Shown: piece by piece, positions 22,349-31,712 of the stretch
Numbering within the stretch: the first letter of the stretch is position 1
Layout: each line of letters opens with the position of its first letter
Assembly: GCF_000255705.1 (NCBI RefSeq)
Contig: NZ_JH636443.1
Coordinates: forward strand, 497,481-561,480
DNA: 64,000 nt
DNA from: Zavarzinella formosa DSM 19928
GTDB taxonomy: Bacteria; Planctomycetota; Planctomycetia; Gemmatales; Gemmataceae
Reading direction: 5' to 3'
Made by a program: the position numbers and the translations under genes
Notes under the pieces: model-generated
Told to the model about the DNA's origin: nothing
Databases searched by the model: none
Seen by the model: only the letters and a program-made list of their open reading frames with translations

Positions 22349-25300
22349 TTACCGTTCCGTCGCCTTTCTCAGTTTCGGTGTCGGCCGGTTCTTCCAGATT
22401 TCCACGTCTTTCATCAATAGTTCGACGCCTTTTTCCATTTGCACATCCTTGCCCATTGCCGCTTCGCCGGGAACGGGCCAGACGATTACTTCGGGCACGG
22501 CGCCGTTGAGTTCTTGATCCTCGCCGGTGTCGATGTTGAACCAACCCCGGAAGGGCATTCGCAGGAAGCCCACGTCCATGATGCCGGTGCCGCCGGTGCT
22601 GACGACGCCGCCGGCTGTTGGCACGCCGACGAGGCGGCCCCGTTTCAGCACCTTGATCGCATGGCTGAAAATCTCCGCGTTGCTGAAACTGTTTTGGTTG
22701 CACAACACCACAATCGGCTTTGACCACGTGGCGAAGACCGTGCGGTCCTGCGGGTAACCGGGGCCGCCGCCACGGGGGACGGCGATGGCGTGCTGCGGTT
22801 GCGTCAAAGCCGTCAGCAAGAGATCGGCCGTCGAGCCGCCGCCGTTTTCACGCACGTCGATCACGAGGCCGTCTTTCCCGGCTCCGGCGTTGTACAACTC
22901 TTCCTGGAACTTGTGGAAGCTCGCCATGTCCATCGCGTTGATATGCAGGTAGCCGAGCGTTCCCTTGGAGAGTTTATCCACCATCGTTCGGTTGTCCTGC
23001 AACCACTTTTGATAAAGTAGTTGACGCGCGGCGGTGTAGGTGATCGGCCGCAGAACCACTTCCCGCTCCCCGCCGGCTGGGTTCTTCACCTTCAACGTGA
23101 ATTCCTTGCCGGGGGGCACGTTCAACAACAACGTGGGGTCCAGCGTCGGATCGGCCGGCACGCCGTCGATGCTCAGGATCACATCGCCGATGTTCAGCTT
23201 GCTCTTCTTGTGGTCAGCCGGGCTTTCCGGAAGCACGTCCTTCACCTTCAAGCCGGGACCGGGGAAGCCGGTTTCAAAGCGGACGCCGAGATGGGCCGTC
23301 GAATAACGCCAGTTGCGGTCCACTCCCGGTTCCTCGGGCGGACCGCCTGGGCGGCGAGTCGGCAGGGTGGTCGTCCCGGCGAAGAATCCGAGGTGGGAGC
23401 CGTTCAATTCGCCGAGCATCAGTTGAACAATCGTGGTCAGCGATTCTTGATCGGCCGTCTCGGCCACTCCGCGATACTTTTCGCGGACCTTGTTCCAGTC
23501 ACGATTTCCCATCCGCTCGTCGTACCAGTTGTCACGCATCTGCCGCCAGCACATGTCGAACGCGGCCTGATGCTTCTTGGCCGTGTCGATGTCTTGGAAA
23601 GCCGTGAAGCTGTACGCACCGGCCGTCGGGGCACTTCCACCCGCACCGCCGCCAGCACCGCCTCGGGGGCCGCCCGGCCCGCCGGGGCGAGGTCCGCCCG
23701 TGGCAGGGGACGGCGTCGCCGGGGTCGGGGCGCCGGCGGTGAAACTGCCGGGCTTGCCTCCGGAGAGCCAGACGATGGAGCCGTTTTTGAGCCATTTCGC
23801 CCCGACGCCGGTTTGCGAGGAGATTTGGGTCGGCTTCAAGTTTTCCGGAATTTCGATGGTGTAAGTGGCGGCCGTCCCGTCGATGGGTGCCGAGAACGCC
23901 AGTTTCTTCGAGTCCGGCGACCAAAACAAATTGCTTTCGTTCGCGTTCGGAATGCTGACGCGGTGAATGCGATCATGGATGCCCTCGAAGTCGATCACCA
24001 CTTCCGGCAGCCCCTTTTTCGGGGTGGGCGTCACCGGCATGGGCATCGGAGCGGGGGCATCTTCCTTCTTGGGGGCTTGTTCGTCCGCGTCCTCCGACTT
24101 GGCCGGGTCGGCTTTCGGCATGGGCATCGGATCGGTTGACTTGAAGCCGGGCACGCGGCCCTTGAGGTATTTTTCAAGGGCTTTTTCCATCGCGCGGTCG
24201 CGGGCTGTTTTTTCTTCGTCTTGTGCCCGCAGGTAAACGTAATGGATGTCTGTTCGGTCTTTGTCATCTCGCTCGCCGACGAACGCGATGATTTTGCCAT
24301 CCGGAGACCAAACCGGGTCGGACTCGTTGTACGGGTGGCGGGAAATGTTGAACGGCGGCTTGGAACCGTCAATCGGCATCACCCAGATGTCGCGGTTGAA
24401 ATCGCTGTCGTGCTGGGCGTAGACGATCCATTTGCCATCGGGGGACCAGTCATAATCCGGGGCATCCCACGAGGCGATCACCTTTTTGGGGTTCTTGCCG
24501 TCGGCATCGCAAACGATCAAGTTGCCGCGTCCCTCGACATAGGCAAACTTGGAGCCTTCGGGGCTGAACGACAAACCGCGTTTTTCAAATCCGTCGTTGG
24601 TGATCGGGTCGAGTTGAAACTTGTTGGTGAGGAACCACGGCTTGTTCCCCTCGGCCTTGGTCGCCTTCCAGATTTCCGGCTTGCCCCCGGCGTCACTGAT
24701 GAAGAAAATCGCCTGCCCGTCCGGCGAGAAGATCGGCGCCCGTTCTTCCTCGGGGGTTTTGGTGATTCGCTTCGGCTCCTTCAATTCGGTGTCCATCACC
24801 CACAGGTCGCCGCCGGCGACGAAGGCCACATCCAGCCCGTCACTGGAGAACGCGGCGTAGTTCGCCGTGGTCAAGGCCTTGCGATCAATGCGGTCGGCCG
24901 GGCGGTCGTCGTCCCGGAAAAGCTCGATTTTCGCCGGGGGAGCGTTGACGGCGGTTTTCAGCAAATACAAGTCGAAGAGATTGCGGAACACCATCGTGCC
25001 ACCGTCGCGGGAGATAGCGGGGAAGACGGCCGAATCATCCTTGAACGTCGTGATTTGCCGGAGTTGCTTCGTGTTGCGGTCCATTTGCCAGATGTTGAAA
25101 CAGCCCCCCGCGCCGTTGGCGTACCAGACGGTGTTGCCCGGCCCCCACAGTGGCCAGCGGGAATCCCATGCGCCGGTTTCGAGTTTGCTGAACACCTTGG
25201 AAACGCGGTCGTAACTCCACAGTTGCGCGCTCTGCGACCCCTTGTATCCCTTGCGCCACCATTCCGGCCCCTCGCGGGTGAACAGCACGGTTTTGCCGTC

Positions 25301-25816
25301 CGGCGAGAGGGTGCCGCTGGTTGCGTAATCGTCGAAGAGCATTTCATCGGCGGGTCGTTTGTTGATGTCCGTCCAGCGCCGGACGATCTGAAGCCGGTCG
25401 TTGTTGCGGCGTCCCCAGCCGTTGTCCCGCGTCGTGGTGACAAGCCAGCCGGACCCGTCCGGCAGCCATTCATTCAGCGTGTAACCGGCGGTGTGGAAGG
25501 TCACCTGCGTCGGCGTGCCGCCGGTCACCGGCATCACGAACACTTGCGGCGTTCCCTCGCGATCGCTGACAAAGGCGATTTCCTTCCCGTCGGGGGAGAA
25601 CTTCGGCTGGGTGTCCTTCGCCGGGTTGTTCGTCAGTGGCCGGGCCAGCCCCCCAGCCGAGGAGGAAAGCCAGATATCCCCGTTCCAGTCGAACGCGAGC
25701 CATTGCCCGTCCGGGGACAATGCGGGATTGTTTGGCAAACGGATGGCTTCCCGCCCGAAAGCGGGCGCCAGGCAAAGCAATAACGCGATGCCAACGCCGA
25801 TAAGGTGTCGCGGCAC
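22349..25816 (-). CDS. Tricorn-like S41 protease
   Basis: About 1155 residues. Started at GTG 25816 (GGAG nine bases upstream) it begins with a signal peptide (PRHLIGVGIALLLCLAPAFG). The first half consists of TolB-like beta-propeller repeats (LSPDGQWLAFDWNGDIW, FSPDGKEIAFVSDREG). Then come a proline/glycine-rich linker, a tricorn C1-type helical region (DMCWRQMRDNWYD), a PDZ domain (LNIGDVILSIDGVP) and an S41 catalytic domain with VIDVRENGGGSTADLL and the nucleophile region QNSFSNAEIF. In tricorn relatives the propeller gates peptides to the serine protease. The signal peptide places this one in the periplasm, unlike archaeal tricorn. It lies divergent from the alpha/beta hydrolase gene. Confidence 0.92.
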   Translation of the reverse strand: MPRHLIGVGIALLLCLAPAFGREAIRLPNNPALSPDGQWLAFDWNGDIWLSSSAGGLARPLTNNPAKDTQPKFSPDGKEIAFVSDREGTPQVFVMPVTGGTPTQVTFHTAGYTLNEWLPDGSGWLVTTTRDNGWGRRNNDRLQIVRRWTDINKRPADEMLFDDYATSGTLSPDGKTVLFTREGPEWWRKGYKGSQSAQLWSYDRVSKVFSKLETGAWDSRWPLWGPGNTVWYANGAGGCFNIWQMDRNTKQLRQITTFKDDSAVFPAISRDGGTMVFRNLFDLYLLKTAVNAPPAKIELFRDDDRPADRIDRKALTTANYAAFSSDGLDVAFVAGGDLWVMDTELKEPKRITKTPEEERAPIFSPDGQAIFFISDAGGKPEIWKATKAEGNKPWFLTNKFQLDPITNDGFEKRGLSFSPEGSKFAYVEGRGNLIVCDADGKNPKKVIASWDAPDYDWSPDGKWIVYAQHDSDFNRDIWVMPIDGSKPPFNISRHPYNESDPVWSPDGKIIAFVGERDDKDRTDIHYVYLRAQDEEKTARDRAMEKALEKYLKGRVPGFKSTDPMPMPKADPAKSEDADEQAPKKEDAPAPMPMPVTPTPKKGLPEVVIDFEGIHDRIHRVSIPNANESNLFWSPDSKKLAFSAPIDGTAATYTIEIPENLKPTQISSQTGVGAKWLKNGSIVWLSGGKPGSFTAGAPTPATPSPATGGPRPGGPGGPRGGAGGGAGGSAPTAGAYSFTAFQDIDTAKKHQAAFDMCWRQMRDNWYDERMGNRDWNKVREKYRGVAETADQESLTTIVQLMLGELNGSHLGFFAGTTTLPTRRPGGPPEEPGVDRNWRYSTAHLGVRFETGFPGPGLKVKDVLPESPADHKKSKLNIGDVILSIDGVPADPTLDPTLLLNVPPGKEFTLKVKNPAGGEREVVLRPITYTAARQLLYQKWLQDNRTMVDKLSKGTLGYLHINAMDMASFHKFQEELYNAGAGKDGLVIDVRENGGGSTADLLLTALTQPQHAIAVPRGGGPGYPQDRTVFATWSKPIVVLCNQNSFSNAEIFSHAIKVLKRGRLVGVPTAGGVVSTGGTGIMDVGFLRMPFRGWFNIDTGEDQELNGAVPEVIVWPVPGEAAMGKDVQMEKGVELLMKDVEIWKNRPTPKLRKATER

Positions 25817-26063
25817 GGTGCGAAACTCCGATGTGGTGTCAAACGGGCGGGGAGAGAGGGGAGATTCTAAGTGGCCAACGTCGGGCGGGCAGTGGGCGGG
25901 CGGGCCGGAGGGAAGAATTTTCGGCGAGCGGGTTTGTCTCTCGGACAAGATCATGACCGCCTCGCCGCATGTTGAATCGAACAAAACCGCCCTCAATGAG
26001 ACATCAATCACCCGGAATCACGGGCGTTCTTGAGAAGGCGATTCAAGCTTGTGGCGATAAGGT

Positions 26064-26092
26064 TTGACAGATGGTTTTGTGTCGGTTAGCCT
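26064..26092 (+). promoter_or_regulatory. Candidate promoter for the alpha/beta hydrolase gene
   Basis: A perfect TTGACA (26064-26069) is followed after 17 bases by TAGCCT, a poor -10. It lies about 100 bases before the ATG at 26190. The rest of the divergent gap 25817-26189 shows no further structure. Confidence 0.3.
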
Positions 26093-26189
26093 GCGCCGTC
26101 GGCCGGCGGGCCGAATTGTTTTTGACGCCTGCTTCCCACCCACCGTTTCGCCGCTCAACGGCAAGCGAATCTCTCAGAGGCCAAATGCG

Positions 26190-27023
26190 ATGAAGTCCTT
26201 CGGATTGATCGGGTTGTTTGCCCTGTTTCTTGCTTTTTCAAAGCCGTTGACGCCAATTCGCGCGGACGAACCCAAGCCGTTTGGGGGCAAGGTAAGCAAG
26301 TGGAATGGTTTCGCGAAGCACGATTTTCAGGTTGATCGCAAGGATGCCATCGTTGTCGTGCCGGACAAGGCGCTGCCGGGGCGGCCTTGGTTGTGGCGGG
26401 CCGAGTTCTTCGGGGCGTTTGCGAACCAAGACATCGAACTCCTCAAAAAAGGCTGGCATGTCGCGTATTTGAACGTCCAGGAACTTTACGGAGCGCCGAA
26501 GGCGGTGGAGGAGTGGGAGAAATTCCACAGCGTGCTTGTCAAAGAATATGGGCTGCATCCCAAGCCCGGCGTGATCGGGCTGAGCCGGGGAGGAATGTAC
26601 GCGATGGCTTGGGGCGCGGCCCATCCCGACAAAACACTCGCCATCGATCTCGACAACGCCTTCGTCAATCCCAAAGACTGGCCCGGCCGCAAGGCCAAGG
26701 GACCGCCGACGCGCGAATGGACCAACCTCCTCAACGCCTACGGATTCAAATCCGACGCGGAGATCGACGCTTACAAGGGTTTTGCGGCCGACAATCTCGA
26801 AGGGCTGGCGAAGGCGAAGGTGCCGATCCTTCTCGTCTACGGCGATGGCGACAAGGTGGTGCCGCACAAGCTGAATTCCGAGATGATCTTCGACCGCTAC
26901 AAAGCCCTCGGTGGCACCGTCGAGAAAATCGTGAAGCCGGGCGGCGACCATCACCCGCACGGCCTGCCCGACCCGAAGCCAGTCGTCGCGTTCTTCGAGA
27001 AGGCTTGGGTGGATCATAAGTGA
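26190..27023 (+). CDS. Secreted alpha/beta hydrolase, possible esterase
   Basis: 277 residues with a signal peptide (MKSFGLIGLFALFLAFS) from the ATG at 26190; upstream codons in the same frame are not signal-like. The nucleophile elbow is GLSRGG with Ser132. The acidic residue is probably the Asp of YGDGDKVVPH and the histidine lies in GGDHHPHG near the C-terminus, giving a complete triad. Fold and order match prolyl-oligopeptidase-type hydrolases. The substrate is unknown; planctomycete proteins of this type are often annotated as sugar-ester hydrolases, which I cannot confirm here. Confidence 0.85.
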   Translation: MKSFGLIGLFALFLAFSKPLTPIRADEPKPFGGKVSKWNGFAKHDFQVDRKDAIVVVPDKALPGRPWLWRAEFFGAFANQDIELLKKGWHVAYLNVQELYGAPKAVEEWEKFHSVLVKEYGLHPKPGVIGLSRGGMYAMAWGAAHPDKTLAIDLDNAFVNPKDWPGRKAKGPPTREWTNLLNAYGFKSDAEIDAYKGFAADNLEGLAKAKVPILLVYGDGDKVVPHKLNSEMIFDRYKALGGTVEKIVKPGGDHHPHGLPDPKPVVAFFEKAWVDHK

Positions 27024-27106
27024 TGCTCTTTCCGGAAGGCACGCGTCACAAAAGCGGGCGTGCCACGGGCAGTTGAGCAGTTTCGTTTGGCGGACGGGGC
27101 AAAGAC

Positions 27107-27238
27107 TTGAACGACGCCGCTTTGTTTCGCAGCGACCAATTCTCGATTGTTCCTCCGGAAGAAAACGGGCGGAGATACGACTTGCCGCTTGGCGACGACT
27201 TGGCGCGGCTGATCGCCGAACGGTTGAAGCGGCCGTAA
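27107..27238 (+). pseudogene. N-terminal fragment of a disrupted small conserved gene
   Basis: From a TTG at 27107 the frame encodes 43 residues (LFRSDQFSIVPPEE and DLPLGDDLARLIAERLKRP) and stops at TAA 27236-27238. The very same frame continues with sense codons to an ATG at 27248 and on to 27535. The two halves read like one protein of about 140 residues of a family that starts with a FRSDxF motif. A single in-frame stop therefore seems to have broken the gene. Confidence 0.45.
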
Positions 27239-27247
27239 TCAGGGTGG

Positions 27248-27535
27248 ATGGTGGCGGAGCCTGTCTGCGAAGATTGGGGAACGGTCCTCGAAGTGCGGCT
27301 ACCCGAGCCGTATCTGCTCAGCATCCATTGGGCGCCGGGTCATCAGATTGAGAATCGCTGGGGCATCCAGTTTTCCCGCCCCGTTGGCTGCCTCGGCCTC
27401 CTACTGGGAAAGCGGTCCTCACCCAAAGATTGCCGCAAAGCCCAATCCGTGATCGCCGAACTTCTGGCGCAAGATCCGGAAGTGTTCACAGATGTCGAAT
27501 GGTTGTCCCAGCTTGAGTATCATCGCCGGATGTAG
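27248..27535 (+). CDS. C-terminal part of the same disrupted gene, 95 residues
   Basis: Opens with MVAEPVCEDWGTVLEVR and continues to LSQLEYHRRM. The segment CEDWG followed by a beta-strand pattern fits the second half of the small protein whose first half lies in frame just upstream. It might be translated separately from its ATG, since GGGTGG precedes it, but as a fragment it probably lacks function. The family itself has no known role. Confidence 0.5.
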   Translation: MVAEPVCEDWGTVLEVRLPEPYLLSIHWAPGHQIENRWGIQFSRPVGCLGLLLGKRSSPKDCRKAQSVIAELLAQDPEVFTDVEWLSQLEYHRRM

Positions 27536-27616
27536 AACGGACGAATGAGAGGCGGCGGCCTCATGTGAAATCAGGGGACAAGAGAAATTTCTCTCCCGAT
27601 CATCCAAGGGTGAATC

Positions 27617-28312
27617 ATGATTCTGATCTGGAAGGGCGCCGGCATCCTCATTGCGATGATCTGGTTTTTCTCGCTTTTTGCCGGGGACTGGCTGGCGAAA
27701 ATGTTGTTCGGCGAGGATGTCTCGAACGGCCTGTGCAATCTCACCGGCGAATGGCTGGCCGCCTTCCTCAGTCTGGGCCTCGCCCTGCTGCTTCGGCTGG
27801 ACCGCCAAGTCATCCTCGACCCGGATAGCAATCAGATGATCTCGGTCCGGGGCCGACATTCGTTGTTCTTCATCCCGGCGATTGCGTGGCCGGTGATCTT
27901 TTTCATCCTCGGGATCGTGGCCTATCGCGAGGAAGTCACTCGCCCCCCGGCGCTCGTCGAAGTGACTCCGACGGCGGAAGCCAAGGCCAAACTGTTGGCG
28001 GCCGAGAAGGGGCTGCAGTACGATTGGTACATCCACATCGAAGCGTACTGGCCAAAGGGCGCGCCTTCGCCCTTGCACAAGCTGGCGATTGGCCAGGGCC
28101 CGGTCGGGGACCGTGAACACCAGTTCAAATCGGGCAAGATCAAGATCGTGGTCCCCAAACGACAACTCAAGATGTTCCCAGGGGCGCAGTTGGATTTCAA
28201 AGGAAAAGATTTGGAAGAGGGGTTTGTGGTCAACAACCCGAACTTCGAGAAGGATCAGGTCGAGAAGCATCGGCGAACGCTGGAACTGGACCGCCCTTCA
28301 GACCCGGAATAG
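27617..28312 (+). CDS. Membrane protein with IscA/HesB-like domain lacking cysteines
   Basis: 231 residues. The N-terminal 110 hold about three membrane helices (IWKGAGILIAMIWFFSLFAG, WLAAFLSLGLALLLRL, FFIPAIAWPVIFFILGIVAY). From residue 115 on, the order of patterns matches the A-type iron-sulfur carrier fold: EVTPTAEAKAKLLAAE, YDWYIHIEAYW, then HQFKSGKIKIVVPKRQL, QLDFKGKDLEEGFVVNNPN. IscA and HesB carry cluster-binding cysteines after the first and last of these; here none of those cysteines exist. It therefore cannot carry a cluster in the usual way. Assignment rests on motif order seen by eye. It stands alone, 80 bases after the disrupted gene. Confidence 0.65.
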   Translation: MILIWKGAGILIAMIWFFSLFAGDWLAKMLFGEDVSNGLCNLTGEWLAAFLSLGLALLLRLDRQVILDPDSNQMISVRGRHSLFFIPAIAWPVIFFILGIVAYREEVTRPPALVEVTPTAEAKAKLLAAEKGLQYDWYIHIEAYWPKGAPSPLHKLAIGQGPVGDREHQFKSGKIKIVVPKRQLKMFPGAQLDFKGKDLEEGFVVNNPNFEKDQVEKHRRTLELDRPSDPE

Positions 28313-28428
28313 GTGTTGACGGGACAAGATGTTGGATAGGGCTGGCTTTGTTGTTTATCGGTGTGCCACACTTTTTACACTGGCTCGACACGTGAACTGC
28401 GTCGTTTGGCTGTGGAGGGATTCCGACC

Positions 28429-28767
28429 GTGTCGTGGTATTTAACCATCCGTTCGGATGCTGATTATTCGCGGTTCACGCCGACAGCCCCGTTGGTCGAG
28501 TTCGTCGCGGCGATATCCGAACTGCGGCAAACCGGGCCGGTCACATTCGAGGCTGCGGCGGGACAACCGTGGGTCGCGGTCATCTTGGCCATGTGCGGCC
28601 CGGACGGGAGTTATGCTTCCGATGGAGCCTTCGTGCCGACAATCAACGTAGTTGAGTTGGTCTGCTCAGATTCCGCCGATCCGATGTGGTACAAGGCGTT
28701 GGCAAGCCGGATCGCCATGTTCCTTGGCTGGTCGGCATTCGAGGACCGCGAGGAAAGGCAAATATGA
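28429..28767 (+). CDS. Conserved hypothetical protein, 112 residues
   Basis: Starts at GTG 28429 with GGAGGG eight to nine bases upstream. The protein begins SWYLTIRSDADYSRF and ends in a helix with WSAFEDRE. Small acidic proteins with this SWYLTI start occur widely as uncharacterised proteins, some near immunity-type loci, but nothing here supports a toxin-immunity role. No signal peptide or membrane segment. The following gap 28768-28991 holds no gene; a TACAAT at about 28955-28960 could be a -10 box for the next gene. Confidence 0.7.
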   Translation: MSWYLTIRSDADYSRFTPTAPLVEFVAAISELRQTGPVTFEAAAGQPWVAVILAMCGPDGSYASDGAFVPTINVVELVCSDSADPMWYKALASRIAMFLGWSAFEDREERQI

Positions 28768-28991
28768 TCGCTGGCTGTGCAAAAGCAGACCGACCCCTGC
28801 GTTATTGCAGACGGCGGAACATGAATCGTTTCAGCAGATCATCCTTTCCGGCGATCTGCCACATAATGAGCCTCATCGTTTTGTCGGACGGTAGAAACCA
28901 TCAAATTCCTCCATTCCAAATCTCGATTTCTCATTTGTTCTCCCGTTGTTGCGGCTACAATCGGCCATGAACGCCCGCGTGATTCTTGTTC

Positions 28992-31571
28992 ATGTTCCGA
29001 ATCGACCTGCCATTCACGGATGCCTATTTCCTCCTGACGCCGCGGCTCGGGTTCTTCTCGCGTCACGTCCAGTTGGCGATTTTGGCCGGGCTGCTCGGGC
29101 TGGTCGTTTTTCTGGTCATCCGGCTTTATCGTTCCGAACTGCGGATTGTCCCCCGCCGGTTTGCCTTGCTGCTGCTCGGGCTTCGGCTTTCGCTGGTCGT
29201 CACGTTGTTTTTGGTCAGCAGTTTGAAACCGTCGTTTGCCCACACGGTTTCGGAGACGGTTCCCTCCAAGGTGCTGGTCGCCCTTGACCGTTCAGACAGC
29301 ATGGAAATCAACGACTCCCAGCGGAGCGTCGCCGAAAAACTGGAACTCGCCAAGGGGTTGGGGCTGGTCCGCGATCTGGCGGATGACAAGACGCTGGACG
29401 GCTGGATCAAGGAGGCGAAAGAGGGGCGTTCCCTGGCCGGTTCGACCCGATTCACCCAAGTGACGGCTCGCATCGACGGGCTGACCCGGCGGCAAATCGC
29501 CTCCCAAGTCCTTGCGCCCGAGGGGGCCAATTTATTGCAGGCCATCGGCGAAAAGCATCAACTCGACGTGGCGAACTTCACCCAAACAACGGCCGAGATT
29601 CCCAAAACATGGGAAGCCGTGAAACGCTCCCTCGCCACCGATCCGGCCTCGCCGGGGAGCAATTTCACGGACATCAAACAGCCGATGATCCGGGCCTTGG
29701 AACGGGACGGCACGGGGGAAAGCAAGCTGCTCGGCGTCGTCGTGCTGACAGACGGCCAGCACAATTGGGGTGTCGGCCCGACCACCAAAAGCAAGGAACT
29801 TGGCCAGCGCGGCGTGCCGGTCTATTTCGTCGGCATCGGGGCGAAAGACCCGCCGCCGGACGTGGCGATTCTCTCAGTGAAAGCCACCCCGCCGACGGTC
29901 TTCAAGAACGCCTACACGACGGTGGAAGCCCGTGTGCTCGTCAACAATCTCCCCCCCGGCAAGATCAGGGTCACGCTGGCGTATCCGGATGTTCCCGGCG
30001 TGAAAAAGCGGGAACCGCTCGTTGAAATCATCGACCACGAAGGAGAAAGCGGCCCCCGGCTGGTGACCTTCACCGCCCGCATGGACCAACCCGGCACGGA
30101 AACGCTGACCGTCACCGCCGAACACCGGCCATTTTTGGAGGGCGATCCCCGCAAGGACACCCGGCCCGAGAACAACACCCGGCCGGTCGTCGTCACCGTG
30201 TCTCCGGATAAAGCAAAGGTGTTACTGGTCGACGGCGAGGTGCGTTGGGAGTTTCACTATCTGCAAACCGCTCTGATCCGCGACGAAACGATGGACACAA
30301 CGAGCGTGGTCTTCGACCAGCCCCGGCTTAATCTCGTTGATGCCGAAGGAACCCGCAAGATGGGGTTGCCGGATCTCGCCTTGCCGAAAGACCCGGAGGC
30401 GTTGCTAAACTTCGATTGCGTCATCCTCGGGGACATTACCCCCGAACAATTGCCGAAGGCCGAACGGGAGCGGCTGGAACATTACGTCTCCGAACGGGGC
30501 GGCACGCTGGTGTTGCTCGCCGGGAAAAAGTCGATGCCGCTGGAGTTTGTCCGCGACGGCGACCCGTTTCAAAAGCTGTTGCCGATCCGCAATCCGAAGG
30601 TTTACAAGGCCGATCAGGGTTTCAAGGTCGCCCTGACCGGGGAGGGTTCGCAGACGGGCTTCCTGCGACTCGACCCGAACCCCGGCGTGAGCGCCGAGAC
30701 ATGGAACAACCTGCCGCCGCACTATTGGGCGGTCACCGGACAGGCGAAAGAAGGGGCGGTCACGCTGGCGAGCGTCGCCCCGTCCCAGCCGTTTGCCGAC
30801 GCGAACGCCACCCGCGAGTGGGAGCAAAACAATGGGCTGGTGGTCCGGCAAAATTACGGGTTCGGCAAGGTGGTGTATGTCGGGATCGACAGCACCTGGC
30901 GCTGGCGGTTCAAAAAGGGGGACACCTACAACCACCGCTTTTGGAGCCAGGTGATTCGCTGGGCCGCCAGCGACCGGGCCTTGATCGCCGGGAATGAGTT
31001 TGTGCGGTTCGGGGCGCGGGAACCGGTCTACCGGGCCGATCAGGAAGTGGAACTGATTGTGCGTCTGTCGGACAAGGTGAAGAATTTCAAGAAAGACGCG
31101 ATGGCCGGGGCGAGGCTGCTGCACAAACCCAAGGGGGGGCCGGAAACGGCCGTCGGCATGATGCCGTTGCGCCCGCACCCGGTGATCCCGAGGGAATACA
31201 TCGGCTCGCAGGGAAACCTTCCGCCGGGGGATTACGACATCGAACTGGTGATCCCGGACATTGAGGACAAGCTCAACGGCCCCGACGGCAAAAAACTCCG
31301 CGCCCATGTGCAGGTTCTCCCCGCCGACACCGGGGAGATGATCGACCTCGCCACCAACTGGGGCCTGATGGAAGACCTGGCCGCCCGAACCGGCGGCAAA
31401 GTCTTCCCGGCCGACCGGGCGAAGGAATTGGTGGAATTGCTGCAAAGCCGCTCGGCGACACGGGAATACACCGTGGAGCAAAAGATCTGGCAATCATGGT
31501 GGACGCTGGCCTTGTTAATCGGATTGCTGACGGCTGAATGGTTGGCGAGGAAATGGGCGGGACTGCCGTGA
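28992..31571 (+). CDS. Membrane-anchored VWA/amidotransferase-like protein
   Basis: 859 residues. Two membrane helices near the N-terminus (LAILAGLLGLVVFLVIRLY and a following one) precede a VWA domain whose metal site DxSxS is seen as DRSDS. A long middle part has beta-sandwich patterns and a class I glutamine-amidotransferase-like fold (VLLVDGEVRWEFHYLQTAL, FDCVILGDI, LEHYVSERGGTLVLLAG), which lacks the catalytic Cys. A final helix (TLALLIGLLTAEWLARKW) crosses the membrane again. This layout is typical of planctomycete and Bacteroidetes BatA-like proteins, usually near MoxR ATPases; no MoxR gene is in the window. The ATG at 28992 is preferred to the TTG two codons earlier. Confidence 0.85.
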   Translation: MFRIDLPFTDAYFLLTPRLGFFSRHVQLAILAGLLGLVVFLVIRLYRSELRIVPRRFALLLLGLRLSLVVTLFLVSSLKPSFAHTVSETVPSKVLVALDRSDSMEINDSQRSVAEKLELAKGLGLVRDLADDKTLDGWIKEAKEGRSLAGSTRFTQVTARIDGLTRRQIASQVLAPEGANLLQAIGEKHQLDVANFTQTTAEIPKTWEAVKRSLATDPASPGSNFTDIKQPMIRALERDGTGESKLLGVVVLTDGQHNWGVGPTTKSKELGQRGVPVYFVGIGAKDPPPDVAILSVKATPPTVFKNAYTTVEARVLVNNLPPGKIRVTLAYPDVPGVKKREPLVEIIDHEGESGPRLVTFTARMDQPGTETLTVTAEHRPFLEGDPRKDTRPENNTRPVVVTVSPDKAKVLLVDGEVRWEFHYLQTALIRDETMDTTSVVFDQPRLNLVDAEGTRKMGLPDLALPKDPEALLNFDCVILGDITPEQLPKAERERLEHYVSERGGTLVLLAGKKSMPLEFVRDGDPFQKLLPIRNPKVYKADQGFKVALTGEGSQTGFLRLDPNPGVSAETWNNLPPHYWAVTGQAKEGAVTLASVAPSQPFADANATREWEQNNGLVVRQNYGFGKVVYVGIDSTWRWRFKKGDTYNHRFWSQVIRWAASDRALIAGNEFVRFGAREPVYRADQEVELIVRLSDKVKNFKKDAMAGARLLHKPKGGPETAVGMMPLRPHPVIPREYIGSQGNLPPGDYDIELVIPDIEDKLNGPDGKKLRAHVQVLPADTGEMIDLATNWGLMEDLAARTGGKVFPADRAKELVELLQSRSATREYTVEQKIWQSWWTLALLIGLLTAEWLARKWAGLP

Positions 31572-31580
31572 AACGACGAC

Positions 31581-31710
31581 CGTGAAGCCGCGACGCGAAG
31601 TCCTCGCAGCGGAGCGCGGACTTCCAGTGTCGGACGATTGCGCCAATGGTCGGTGATTTCACGCAGAGAGTCCTCGCTCCGCTCCGAAGACTCCGCGTCG
31701 CGGCTTCACG
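31581..31710. repeat. 130-bp palindromic element, left copy (RAYT-associated)
   Basis: Outer arms 31581-31621 and 31670-31710 are inverted repeats of 41 bp with four mismatches, opening CGTGAAGCCGCGACGCGA. The centre of about 48 bp shares its sequence with the right-hand copy in reverse orientation. It ends two bases beyond the RAYT stop codon. Confidence 0.85.
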
Positions 31711-31712
31711 GG

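Noticed and set aside
24221-25783. Plus-strand open frame of 520 codons opposite the tricorn protease
   Set aside because: Same shadow effect; the minus-strand protein has complete propeller repeats.
28230-28448. Minus-strand frame with CKKCG motif
   Set aside because: Overlaps two plus-strand genes, short, and without start signal; the motif is probably chance.
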